NCBI GenBank assembly: GCA_046734335.1
Contig: JBKPRA010000065.1
Coordinates: forward strand, 1-64,000
DNA from: DATBLE01 sp046734335
GTDB taxonomy: Bacteria > Actinomycetota > Thermoleophilia > Gaiellales > Gaiellaceae
Direction of reading: 5' to 3'
Length of the DNA: 64,000 nucleotides
Part shown: positions 7,914 to 15,621 of the stretch, piece by piece
Layout of the letters: each line of letters opens with the position of its first letter
Numbering within the stretch: the first letter of the stretch is position 1
Notes under the pieces: generated by a model
Seen by the model: the letters and a program-made list of their open reading frames with translations, nothing else
What the model was told of the DNA's origin: nothing
The model's database searches: none
Made by a program: the position numbers and the translations under genes

Positions 7914-8375
7914 TCACGCCCCGACCGACTCCCCGGTCGTCGCGTCCGGCGCGATCGAGGCGTTGGCCGGGAGATGCGCGGCATCCGCTGCCTCCGCGTC
8001 GATGTAGTGCTCGGCGGCCGGCCATGGCGCCAGGATCAGCAACAGCAGCGAATGCTCGATGGCCCGGACACCGTGCCGCTCGCCGGGGTCGAACGTCAGC
8101 ACGGTGCCTGCGCCACACTCGGTGGCTTCGCCGGACGCGTCGATCACGACCCGGCCCGCGGCCACGCTGACGACGGCACGCTCGCGGACATGGTGGTCGC
8201 CCATCTCCTCGCCGGGCTCGAGCTCGAGAGCGACGGCGCGACACTCGGGGGCGCTGAAGAGGACACGCGGTATCTGCCGCTCCCGCCGCGGGACGCGGGG
8301 CGCGTCCGGGCCGGGCTCGCGCGCCGTACGCTTCTCGGTCGACGACGTCAGGGAAGTGAGATCCCACCGTTTCAC
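7914..8375 (-). CDS. Cupin-domain protein
   Basis: A single cupin of about 153 residues. The first conserved motif region reads PGEEMGDHHVRERAVVSVAAG, containing metal-ligand-like His residues and a Glu, and the second reads FDPGERHGVRAIE. The C-terminal tail is Ala-rich. The start was placed at GTG 8375 (V-K-R-W-D-L), because the open frame further upstream is Arg-rich and unlike the family. Cupins of this size bind a metal and often act in detoxification or sensing. It is divergent from a second, unrelated-looking cupin at 8503. Confidence 0.75.
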   Translation of the reverse strand: MKRWDLTSLTSSTEKRTAREPGPDAPRVPRRERQIPRVLFSAPECRAVALELEPGEEMGDHHVRERAVVSVAAGRVVIDASGEATECGAGTVLTFDPGERHGVRAIEHSLLLLILAPWPAAEHYIDAEAADAAHLPANASIAPDATTGESVGA

Positions 8376-8502
8376 CTCGCCTACGCTAGCTGAGCCACGG
8401 CGTCGATCCGAGAGCACAGCCACCGGTCGCCGCCGCCGGCCACAGGAGCTCGCCAGGTCTCCGAACCTGCGAGGATCCTCGTGGTCGATCGAGAGGAGCA
8501 CC

Positions 8503-8874
8503 ATGGCTGCATCGGGCGCGACGCATTACCGCTGGGACGACATCCCGAAAGAGCAGCTCAAGCCGGACCTCCACCGCCGGCTGATCCCCGCCGAGCGGAT
8601 GACCATCGGCCACGTCTACCTCGACAAGGGCTGCGTCGTCCCGCTGCATTCGCACGAGAACGAGCAGCTCACCTACATCCTCGAGGGCACGCTCCGCTTC
8701 TGGCTCGGCGACGACGATGCCGAGGTCGTGGACGTCCACGAGGGCGAGGTGCTGCATATCCCAGCGCATGTGCCGCACCGCGCCGAGGCGCTCGAGGACA
8801 CGCTCGACGTGGACGTCTTCTCGCCGCCTAGGGCCGACTGGTTCGACGGCTCGGACGCGTACCTGCGGGGTTAA
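8503..8874 (+). CDS. Small cupin-domain protein
   Basis: This 123-residue protein is a classic single-domain cupin. Motif 1 is PLHSHENEQLTYILEGTLRFW (two His, one Glu and the closing Gly) and motif 2 is EVLHIPAHVPHRAEALED (the last metal His). It follows the pattern of small ectoine-synthase-like or auxin-binding-like cupins that bind Fe/Mn/Zn. ATG 8503 is preceded by GAGAGGAG at a good distance. No operon partner. Biochemical role not predictable. Confidence 0.85.
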   Translation: MAASGATHYRWDDIPKEQLKPDLHRRLIPAERMTIGHVYLDKGCVVPLHSHENEQLTYILEGTLRFWLGDDDAEVVDVHEGEVLHIPAHVPHRAEALEDTLDVDVFSPPRADWFDGSDAYLRG

Positions 8875-8942
8875 CGGCGCGAGCGCCGGGCCGGGCGGGT
8901 GATCGCGGCGCAGGCGGCCCCGACCGGGGCGCGATCGACCGT

Positions 8943-9023
8943 TCAGCCTGTGGTGAAGAGAACGAGCGTTGCGACCAGCGCCAGCAGGTGGCGGCAGCGG
9001 ACGACCGTCGAGTGGAGCCCCAT
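8943..9023 (-). CDS. Possible 26-residue hydrophobic micropeptide
   Basis: From ATG 9023 a short frame encodes a basic, Cys-containing head followed by HLLALVATLVLFTTG and a stop. This is the profile of a single-pass membrane micropeptide. It lies about 80 bp downstream of the aminotransferase on the same strand, with only a weak AGGG ribosome site. A 7-bp inverted repeat (9027-9033/9054-9060) lies just upstream of its start. It may be chance; composition is the only support. Confidence 0.25.
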   Translation of the reverse strand: MGLHSTVVRCRHLLALVATLVLFTTG

Positions 9024-9104
9024 CGTCTCAGACCCTAGCCAAGGGAATGCCGAGTCTGAGGCCCTGGTTGCGGTGTGCCTGAACTCCCCGCCGGACGGGT
9101 GTGA

Positions 9105-10304
9105 TCAACCGGGGAGGAGCGACGCGAGTCGCTCGATGCCCTCGTCGATCAGCGACTCGTCGACCATGCTGAAAGAGAGCCGGACGTTCTCGCCACCGCG
9201 GCCGTCCGCGTAGAACAGCGCTCCGGGGACGACGCCGACCCCGGCCTCCGCCGCCCTCCCGGTGAGCGCGGTCGTGTCGCAACCCGGGATGGTCAGCCAG
9301 GAGTAGAAACCGCCGGTCGCCCGCGTCCACGTCATGCCTTCGGGGAGCGTGCGCTCGAGGGCGGCAAGCAGCCGCTCGCCCTTCCGCCGGTAGAGCGCGC
9401 GTGACTGCACGAGCTGCTCGTCGATCCAGCTGCGGCGGATGTACTCCTCCAGCATCCGCTGGCCGAGCGCGCCCGAGCACTGGTCGGTGTTCTGCTTGGC
9501 TGAGACGAGCTGCGCAATGATCTCCGCCGGTCCGGCCGCCCAGCCGAGCCGCACACCCGGCAGGAACGTCTTCGAGGTCGTCCCCGCCTGCACGACCACG
9601 TCGGGCGCCAGCGACCACAGGCTCGGCAGCGATTCGTCGCCGAAGGTCAGCTCGCGATAAGCGACGTCCTCGACGATGAGGAAGCCGTGGCGGCGCGCCA
9701 GCTCGACGAGCGCCTCGCGCCGCTCGCCCGAGAGCGAGACCCCGGCAGGGTTCTGGTGGTCGGGGATGGTGTACAGGAGCTTCGGCCGCAGCCCCCTGTC
9801 GAGCCGGCGCTCGAGATCGTCGACCTGGAGTCCATCCTCGTCCATCGGCACGGTCTCCAGGTCGGCGTCGTAGCCGCGGAAGGCCATGATCGCGCCGAGG
9901 TACGTGGGCCCTTCGACCACGACCGTGTCGCCCTGCTCGAGGAACGTCTTGCAGATCAGCTCGAGCGCCTCGATGCCGCCGCTCGTGATGATGAGCTCCT
10001 CGTCGTCGGGCCGCCTGCCCTGGACACTGTCCAGGCGACCGGCGATTGCGTCGAGCGTGCCCGCCAACCCCCGCGTGGGCGTGTACTGGAACGCCGTCGC
10101 CTCGCCGCTCTCGGCGAACTCGGCCAGCAGCGCCGCCGCCCGCTCGCGGGGAAACGTGAGCGGGTCGGGAAAGCCGCCGGCGAACGAGATCAGGTCGGGC
10201 CGCCCGAGGAAGCCGAGCACGAAGGCGATCCCTTCCCCGACGTCGCCGCGTGTCCGGGCTGCGAAGAGCTCCTCCCAGCGACGGGTCTCCGGCGTGACCG
10301 CCAT
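9105..10304 (-). CDS. PLP-dependent class I/II aminotransferase (LysN/MocR-like)
   Basis: The 399-residue enzyme follows fold-type I aminotransferases of the 2-aminoadipate transaminase group: the N-terminal ISFAGGFPDP motif, cofactor-phosphate region TSGGIEALEL, NPAG substrate/cofactor motif (185-188), the Asp of VEDVAY that contacts the pyridine nitrogen, catalytic Lys245 in TTSKTFLPGVRLGW, and a C-terminal Arg in ENVRLSFS. It would transaminate aromatic, branched or 2-aminoadipate-type amino acids with 2-oxoglutarate. No DNA-binding domain is attached, so it is not a MocR regulator. Monocistronic; start ATG 10304. Confidence 0.9.
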   Translation of the reverse strand: MAVTPETRRWEELFAARTRGDVGEGIAFVLGFLGRPDLISFAGGFPDPLTFPRERAAALLAEFAESGEATAFQYTPTRGLAGTLDAIAGRLDSVQGRRPDDEELIITSGGIEALELICKTFLEQGDTVVVEGPTYLGAIMAFRGYDADLETVPMDEDGLQVDDLERRLDRGLRPKLLYTIPDHQNPAGVSLSGERREALVELARRHGFLIVEDVAYRELTFGDESLPSLWSLAPDVVVQAGTTSKTFLPGVRLGWAAGPAEIIAQLVSAKQNTDQCSGALGQRMLEEYIRRSWIDEQLVQSRALYRRKGERLLAALERTLPEGMTWTRATGGFYSWLTIPGCDTTALTGRAAEAGVGVVPGALFYADGRGGENVRLSFSMVDESLIDEGIERLASLLPG

Positions 10305-10326
10305 CGGACGACCTTAGCGGGCGAGC

Positions 10327-11073
10327 CTAGGTGGTCGCCACCCCGATCACGATCCTGCCCAGGTATCCCCGGGCGCCGCCCGGCCGGCGGCCCAGTTTGA
10401 CGACGGCCCGCGAGCCCCCGGCCTGCGCGTAGATCATGTCCTGCGCATGCGAGGTGTCCGCCTGGCCGCGACTACGGTACGCGCCCGTCCGGTACACCGA
10501 CGTCTGGATCGCCTCGCTGAAGAAGACCTGGCCGGTGTGCACGACGCGGGCGCTCGAACCGATGTGCACCTTCATGTGCACGTGTGGGGTCCGGCCTCGG
10601 TACCAGCCCGGGAAGATGGTCAGGAAGCTGGCCTTCCCGAGCGCATCGGAGCGCTGGTGGCCGCGCAGATAGCGCGTCGTCGTCGGCGCCCCGGAGCCGC
10701 CCCCGGGGCCGCCCGGTCCGGACCCTCCCCCGGCCGAGCCGCCGTCGAAGCCGGAGTATTCCCCTGAGGCGTCGGCGTGCCAGATCTCGACGTCCGCGTT
10801 CCTGATCGGCCTACACGTCTTCGCGTTCACAATCGCGAACTGGAGCACGAGCGGCAGGCCCGGCCTGCCGTCGCGGACGTCGTAGCGGGTGAGCTTGTTG
10901 TCGATCCAGTAAGGGCCCTCGGTCACCTCGGGCGTGAGTACGCACGTCGCGACGTCGGCGTTGTCCGCGCCGAAGGCGTCGAGTGCCCGCACGCCGAACG
11001 CGACCGAGGCGACGCCGCCACCCAGGACGCCGATCAGTCCGCGGCGGCTGAGCGTCCGTTCGTCGATGGACAT
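10327..11073 (-). CDS. Tat-exported intradiol ring-cleavage dioxygenase-like protein
   Basis: The 248-residue protein starts at ATG 11073, behind AAGGAGG. It opens with a twin-arginine-type signal (SRRGLIGVLGGGVASVAFG). The mature part matches the protocatechuate/catechol dioxygenase fold: TEGPYWID, ADVEIWHADASGEYS (first Tyr ligand region), then YRGRTPHVHMKV with the Tyr and two His of the Fe(III) site. A Gly/Ser-rich insertion of about 20 residues follows EYSGF. Exported relatives occur in actinobacteria as extracellular aromatic-ring cleavage or dioxygenase-like proteins. Substrate unknown. The frame remains open for about 1 kb upstream, but that part is antisense to the BtpA-like gene and is not protein-like. 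Confidence 0.87.
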   Translation of the reverse strand: MSIDERTLSRRGLIGVLGGGVASVAFGVRALDAFGADNADVATCVLTPEVTEGPYWIDNKLTRYDVRDGRPGLPLVLQFAIVNAKTCRPIRNADVEIWHADASGEYSGFDGGSAGGGSGPGGPGGGSGAPTTTRYLRGHQRSDALGKASFLTIFPGWYRGRTPHVHMKVHIGSSARVVHTGQVFFSEAIQTSVYRTGAYRSRGQADTSHAQDMIYAQAGGSRAVVKLGRRPGGARGYLGRIVIGVATT

Positions 11074-11163
11074 GGTCCCTCCTTGGTGGTCGTGGTCGTC
11101 CATGGCCGACACCGTAGAGCGCGTACGTGAAACGAGCCTGAACGTTTCCGTAGGATCAGCTGA

Positions 11164-11949
11164 GTGCGCGAGCTGCTCGCCGGCAAGCCGATCCTGGGCA
11201 TGATCCACATGCCGGCGCTGCCCTCCGCGCCACAGAACGACAAGTCGATGGACGAGCTGGTCGCCTTCGCGCTCTCGGAGGCGCGGAAGCTCGAGTCGGC
11301 CGGGCTCGACGCCTGCATTGTCGAGAACGTCGGCGACGTGCCGCTCTTCCGCGACCACGTACCGCCGGCGACGGTCGCGGCGATGGCGGTGCTCGTCACC
11401 GAGGTCCGGCGCGCGACGTCGATGCACGTCGGCGTCAACATTCTCCGCAACGCCTGCGCGGAGGCACTGTCGATCGCGCATGTCTGCGGCGCGGACTTCA
11501 TCCGCTGCAACGTCGTGATCGGCGCCTACGTCACCGACCAGGGGATCGTTCAGGGCTGCGCCGCAGAGCTCGCCCGGCTGCGTCGGGAGCTCGGCTCGGA
11601 GGTCCTGATCTTCGGCGACGTCCACGTCAAGCACGCGCACCCGCTCTTCGACGTCCCGATCGAGTACGCGGCGCAGGACCTGGCGGAGCGCGGCGGCGTC
11701 GACGCGGTGATCGTCTCCGGGCCGCGCAGCCCGATCCCCCCGACCTGGGAGCGGCTCGACACGGTGAAGGAGGCCGTCGAGCTGCCTGTCCTGATCGGCA
11801 GCGGGATCGGCCTGGAGAACGTGAAGGAGTTCTACGAGCGCTCGGACGGTGTGCTGATCGGCGAGCCGGACTTCAAGGTCGGCGGTGTCTGGGGCGGCGA
11901 GACGGACGAGGCTGCGTACGCCGAGGCCGTCAAGCTCTGCCGCGGCTGA
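11164..11949 (+). CDS. BtpA/SgcQ-family TIM-barrel protein
   Basis: The 261-residue protein carries the BtpA family start KPILGMIHMPALP, the central VGVNILRN and FIRCNV segments, and the phosphate-binding-like C-terminal loop IGSGIGLENVKEFYE with GVLIGEPDFKVGGVW. BtpA was first described in cyanobacteria as needed to stabilise photosystem I. Most homologs, such as SgcQ, are in non-phototrophs and have no settled function. Nothing else here suggests photosynthesis. Start GTG 11164. A hairpin repeat follows its stop by one base. Confidence 0.88.
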   Translation: MRELLAGKPILGMIHMPALPSAPQNDKSMDELVAFALSEARKLESAGLDACIVENVGDVPLFRDHVPPATVAAMAVLVTEVRRATSMHVGVNILRNACAEALSIAHVCGADFIRCNVVIGAYVTDQGIVQGCAAELARLRRELGSEVLIFGDVHVKHAHPLFDVPIEYAAQDLAERGGVDAVIVSGPRSPIPPTWERLDTVKEAVELPVLIGSGIGLENVKEFYERSDGVLIGEPDFKVGGVWGGETDEAAYAEAVKLCRG

Positions 11950-11950
11950 T

Positions 11951-11993
11951 AGCACGGGGAAACCTCTGGTTCCCCCGTGAGCCCCCTTCTCGC
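11951..11993 (+). repeat. Hairpin repeat, copy 1 (similar to 51674-51717)
   Basis: Directly after the BtpA-like gene lies GCACGGGG-AAACC, a TCT loop, and GGTTCCCCCGTG, a 12-bp stem with one mismatch, followed by GCCCCCTTCTCGC. Nearly the same sequence, including the C-rich tail, follows nadE at 51674. Both sit at the 3' end of a plus-strand gene. It could be a REP-type element or a terminator class without a U-tract. A second, perfect 7-bp hairpin with AAA loop is at 12074-12090. Confidence 0.55.
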
Positions 11994-12161
11994 GGGCGGC
12001 TGCTCTCTTCCATCGCGAGCGGGGCCGGCGCATGAAACGCACTGCTGCCGTCGCCTCTCCGTGACGTGCCTCCGCCGGGCAAAGCCCGGCTCCGGCGAAC
12101 AGGCACTGGACCAGCACGAGTCCTGAAGTGCTCGTAAGCGCCACTCGGTCGCGTGGTGGAC

Positions 12162-12182
12162 TTCGTTACCATAGGTAACGAA
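12162..12182. promoter_or_regulatory. Perfect 9-bp inverted repeat, probable MarR operator
   Basis: TTCGTTACC ATA GGTAACGAA is a perfect inverted repeat with a 3-bp centre, ending right against the ATG of the MarR gene at 12183. Length and symmetry are typical of MarR-family sites. Binding here would block transcription of the marR-MFS operon, so autorepression is likely. Its closeness to the ATG leaves no room for a ribosome site, so a leaderless mRNA, or a start at the GTG at 12153, must be considered. Confidence 0.75.
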
Positions 12183-12626
12183 ATGTCTGTCTCCGTCGTC
12201 GATTCAGTCGAGCTCGCGAATCGGCTGCGGCCCGTCCTGTTGATGATCAACCGGCATCTGCGCCGCGAGGCGCACGCCGAGGGGATCACCGGCGGCCAGG
12301 CGGCGCTGCTCGCTCAGATTCGCAACCACCCGCAGCTCGGAGTTCGGGAGCTCGCCGCGCGCGAGGGCATCTCTGCGCCGTCGATGACGCGCTACCTCGA
12401 CCGGCTCGAGAAGGCCGGGCTGATCGTCCGCACTCGATCGTCTGAGGACGCGCGACGCATCCGGCCGGCGCTGACACCGAAAGGCGTGAGCGTGCTGCGA
12501 TCGGTGCGCCGGCGCCGCACCGCCTGGCTGGTGGAGCGGCTCGACGGCCTCGCCCCCGCCGAGCAGCGCGCTGTCGCCGAGGCAGTCGAGCCCCTCGCGC
12601 GCCTGCTCGAGGAGGACGACCGGTGA
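12183..12626 (+). CDS. MarR-family transcriptional regulator
   Basis: The 147-residue protein is a winged-helix MarR regulator: N-terminal dimerisation helix, recognition helix region VRELAAREGISAPSMTRYLDRLEKAGLI, and wing VRTRSSEDARRIRPALTPKG with the conserved Asp-Arg. It should repress its operon until a phenolic or drug-like ligand binds. The start ATG 12183 abuts the operator at 12162-12182; GTG 12153 is an alternative that adds 10 residues encoded by the palindrome. It overlaps the MFS gene by four bases and so controls an efflux pump. Confidence 0.9.
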   Translation: MSVSVVDSVELANRLRPVLLMINRHLRREAHAEGITGGQAALLAQIRNHPQLGVRELAAREGISAPSMTRYLDRLEKAGLIVRTRSSEDARRIRPALTPKGVSVLRSVRRRRTAWLVERLDGLAPAEQRAVAEAVEPLARLLEEDDR

Positions 12627-13906
12627 CCGCGGCGCTCCTCGCTCTCAACTCGCGCACGTTCTCCAGCCTGCACCGGCACCGGAACTACCGTTTTTTCTTC
12701 ACCGGCCAGATCGTCTCGGTCACCGGCACGTGGATGCAGGACACGGCGCTGCCGTGGCTGATCCTCGGCCTGACGCACTCGCCGATCTACGTGGGCGCAC
12801 TCGTCTTCGCCCGGTACGCGCCGTTCCTCGTATTCGGACTCTTCTCTGGCGTGGCCGCTGACCGCTTCGACAACCGCCGTGTCGTGATCGCAACGCAGTC
12901 GGTGTCGATGGTGGTCGCCGCAGCGCTGGCCGTGCTCGCGTTCGCAGGCGTGTCGGAGACGTGGCCGTACTTCGTGCTCGCGTTCCTCGGCGGCGCGGCG
13001 CTCGTCTTCGACGCGCCCAACCGCCACGCACTGACCTACCAGCTGGTCGGCCGCGATGAGCTGCCGAACGCGATCGCGCTCAACTCGTCGCTCTTCAACG
13101 CCGGCCGCGTGGTCGGCCCGGCTGTCGGCGGCGTGCTGATCGCGGCGGTCGGCTCGGGCTGGTGCTTCGCGATCAACTCGCTGTCCTTCCTGGCCGTACT
13201 GACGGCGCTCCTGCTCATGCACGTCTCGGAGCTCTTCCCGGTCGAGCGCAGCTCTGCACGCGAGAAGACCGGCGCTGCGATTCGCGAGGGCCTGCGCTAT
13301 GCCTGGCGGACGCCGGCGGTGCTGACGGTGCTGCTGATGGTCACCGTCGTCAGCGCCACCGGTTTCAACTTCCGCGTCCTGCTGCCGGTGCTCACCTCGA
13401 AGACGCTCCATTCCGGGGCCGCGGTCTTCGGCGCGCTGTTCGCCTGCTTCGGCGCCGGTGCTTTGCTCGGTGCGCTGTTCGCGGCGGCGATGAGCCGGGC
13501 GAGCTGGCGTGCGCTGATCTTCGGCGCGGCCGGCTTCAGCGGTGCGATGCTCCTGCTCGCCCCCGTGCGGGACGCGGCAGTCGCCGGTGCGCTCCTGGTC
13601 GTGATCGGCTTCTGCTTCTCGACCTGGACGGCAAACAGCCAATCGGTGCTGCAGCTGACTGCGCCTGATCACCTGCGCGGCCGGGTGCTCAGCCTCTACC
13701 TGTTCGCGTTCGCGGGGCTGACTCCGATCGGAGGCCTGCTGGCCGGCTGGCTCGCCGAAATCGGCGGCACCGAGCTCGCCTTCGCAGTCGCGGGCGTGTG
13801 CGGGCTCGCGGCGACCGCGCTCGCGGTGACACGCCTGCGCGACGTCAGGCCTCCACGCAGGCGCGCACCGGTGGTTGCGATCGCCGAGGAGCAGCGAACC
13901 GTCTAG
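12623..13906 (+). CDS. MFS efflux transporter (EntS-like, 12 TM)
   Basis: The 427-residue membrane protein has about 12 hydrophobic helices. Features of the EntS/MFS_3 group are the start FSSLHRHRNYRFFFTGQIVSVTGTWMQDTALPWLIL and the loop after TM2 with FSGVAADRFDNRRVV (motif A like). It should export a small hydrophobic compound by proton antiport. It is translated from GTG 12623, overlapping the end of the MarR gene, so expression follows release of that repressor. It converges with the beta-helix gene, overlapping by 4 bp at the 3' ends. Confidence 0.9.
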   Translation: MTAALLALNSRTFSSLHRHRNYRFFFTGQIVSVTGTWMQDTALPWLILGLTHSPIYVGALVFARYAPFLVFGLFSGVAADRFDNRRVVIATQSVSMVVAAALAVLAFAGVSETWPYFVLAFLGGAALVFDAPNRHALTYQLVGRDELPNAIALNSSLFNAGRVVGPAVGGVLIAAVGSGWCFAINSLSFLAVLTALLLMHVSELFPVERSSAREKTGAAIREGLRYAWRTPAVLTVLLMVTVVSATGFNFRVLLPVLTSKTLHSGAAVFGALFACFGAGALLGALFAAAMSRASWRALIFGAAGFSGAMLLLAPVRDAAVAGALLVVIGFCFSTWTANSQSVLQLTAPDHLRGRVLSLYLFAFAGLTPIGGLLAGWLAEIGGTELAFAVAGVCGLAATALAVTRLRDVRPPRRRAPVVAIAEEQRTV

Positions 13907-14679
13907 CAGAGCGCCGCCGGCCTGCACTCGGCGGAGTCGTCGTTGCCCCGCGCGACGTTCGTCCCCACCGGTCCCGTCGTGTAGCCGAACACGTCGAGGC
14001 CGAGCCCCCCGACGCCGGAGGCGCCAGCCCCAACGCCGTTTGCCTCCGCCAGGTTGCCCTCGACGACGGCCGCGTCTCCCGAGACGGCGATGCCGTGGTG
14101 CGCGTTTCCGAAGGCGATCGACGACCGGATCGCGGCCGAGCTTCCAGAGACGTAGATGCCGTTCCCCAGGTTTTCCGAGGCGCCCGACGATCGGACGTCG
14201 GCCGAAGCGCCAAGGACGTAGAGGCCGTCGCCGCCGTTTCCCGAAGCGGTCGACGCTCTCACCCTGACCGCAGCGCCGACGACGAAAAGGCCGTCGCCGA
14301 CGCTGCCGGACGCGTGCAGGCCCGAGACGACGAGTCTGTCCGCAGCGAAGCCGACCAGTCCGTAATCGAAGTTGCGCAGCGTGCCGTTCTCGATCGTCAC
14401 CCTGTCGTAGCCGTAGAGATCGTCGATGCCGTAGCGGCCCGGGGAGCGATCGCCGTGGATCGTGAATCCCTTCAGGTCGATCGTGACCCCCGGCGCGCCG
14501 ACCACCACTCCGGGCAAGCGGCGGCACTGGAGATCGCGTGTCAGGACGGCGCTCTGCCTGACGACCTGCCCGCATGCGCTGATCGGCGTCGGCGCCCTTG
14601 CCTGGCCTGCCGAAGCGGCGGTCGAAACGACGGCGGCCAGCACGGCGAGCAACATGACCCCACAAAGCTTCATCTGCAT
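13903..14679 (-). CDS. Secreted right-handed parallel beta-helix protein
   Basis: The 258-residue protein has a signal peptide (residues 1-24, cleavage after ASAG). It then shows repeated beta-helix coils, where units such as GNGGDGLYV, ENLGNGIYV and GNAHHGIAV recur every ~22 residues, the PbH1/NosD-like pattern of right-handed parallel beta-helices. Such exported proteins bind or cleave polysaccharides. No obvious catalytic Asp/Lys set of pectate lyases could be placed, so a binding or structural role is equally possible. ATG 14679 follows GAAGGAGG. Two Cys near the C-terminus and two near the N-terminus could form disulfides. Confidence 0.8.
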   Translation of the reverse strand: MQMKLCGVMLLAVLAAVVSTAASAGQARAPTPISACGQVVRQSAVLTRDLQCRRLPGVVVGAPGVTIDLKGFTIHGDRSPGRYGIDDLYGYDRVTIENGTLRNFDYGLVGFAADRLVVSGLHASGSVGDGLFVVGAAVRVRASTASGNGGDGLYVLGASADVRSSGASENLGNGIYVSGSSAAIRSSIAFGNAHHGIAVSGDAAVVEGNLAEANGVGAGASGVGGLGLDVFGYTTGPVGTNVARGNDDSAECRPAALC

Positions 14680-14797
14680 TCTCCCGACCTCCTTCGAGCG
14701 CGGTTCTCTTCGCTGGAACGAGGCTAGGGGCGGAGCGGCTCGCCGCCATCGGTCTCACTACCTAAGTTGAGGGCCCGCGCTACCGATCTTTCTGCGC

Positions 14798-15616
14798 TCA
14801 ACCGACTCGCAAGAAGGGCGCACAGGCCGGCCTGCTGCGGTTTCCGGCCGGGTCCGAGGCGACGACGCAGAAGCTAAGGCGGCGGCTCCCCAGCTGGCGC
14901 GGAACCGGCCAGCGCACCGTCGCGGAGTGCGTGCCGATCGCAAATGCCTGCGGCGATCCGAGGGTGGCGAGCAGTGAACGATCTTCGTAAACGCGGACGA
15001 GCGCGCTGCTACGGCCGCTATCGTCGAAGAGGTCGAAGCGGAGTGTCGCCACCTTCCCACGCGTGGCGTAGGCCGGGTGGGCGGTGACGAGCGGAGCGGT
15101 GACGTCGGGGGAGCGGAGAGCTCCTGCAGCCACAAGACGCTGGAGTGCGGCCGTGGCACTACGGGCGAGCTCGTTCGGATTGCCTGCGCTCACCGGAAGC
15201 GGGCGCAGCACCCGCTCCGCAGACGCCGTCGGACGATCGCCGTCGTAGAACCCGAACCCGACAGGCATGACGACGAGGAGGGGGCCGCCGTACCAGAGCC
15301 CAAGCTCGACGCCCAGGAAATGGGCGTACTCGCCGGGCTGGCCGAACAGCGACGGGATCGCGCCCAGATCCTCCGCGGAGAAGATCAGTGCGACCTTCAC
15401 GCGGCCGCCGCCGGCATAGACACCGTCCGTGGCGCGCGTGAGCGTGGAGCGCGCGGCCAGCGAAGGTGCCCGATACGGAACGTAGACGTTCTGCTCGAGC
15501 AGCACGTCGCTGGCCGGGTCGCCGTCGGCGCAGGCCGGCCCGGCCACGGCGGCGAGCACGACCGTGGCGGCCGCGGCGGCTGCGAGCGTCCGAGGACGAA
15601 GCGAGGGAACCGCCAT
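14798..15616 (-). CDS. Exported hypothetical protein with C-terminal Ig-like domain
   Basis: The 272-residue protein begins with a signal peptide (to about residue 30, Ala-rich core ending PACADG). Residues 35-165 form an alpha/beta-looking domain with VKVALIFSAEDLG, a central LLVVMPVGFGFYDG and a helical end. Residues 180-272 look like an Ig-type beta sandwich (AYATRGKVATLRFDLFDDSGRSS to the terminal RPACAPFLRVG) with two Cys. ATG 15616 lies 5 bp after the stop of the upstream gene, making this the last gene of a three-gene operon. Function unknown. Confidence 0.7.
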   Translation of the reverse strand: MAVPSLRPRTLAAAAAATVVLAAVAGPACADGDPASDVLLEQNVYVPYRAPSLAARSTLTRATDGVYAGGGRVKVALIFSAEDLGAIPSLFGQPGEYAHFLGVELGLWYGGPLLVVMPVGFGFYDGDRPTASAERVLRPLPVSAGNPNELARSATAALQRLVAAGALRSPDVTAPLVTAHPAYATRGKVATLRFDLFDDSGRSSALVRVYEDRSLLATLGSPQAFAIGTHSATVRWPVPRQLGSRRLSFCVVASDPAGNRSRPACAPFLRVG

Positions 15617-15621
15617 TCTGG

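Noticed and set aside
11074..12144. 1-kb upstream extension of the intradiol dioxygenase frame
   Set aside because: The Tat signal and AAGGAGG ribosome site at ATG 11073 define the start; the extension is antisense to the BtpA-like gene.
12392..14758. 788-codon minus-strand open frame opposite the MFS transporter
   Set aside because: Shadow of marR, the MFS gene and the beta-helix gene; the translation lacks any recognisable structure.
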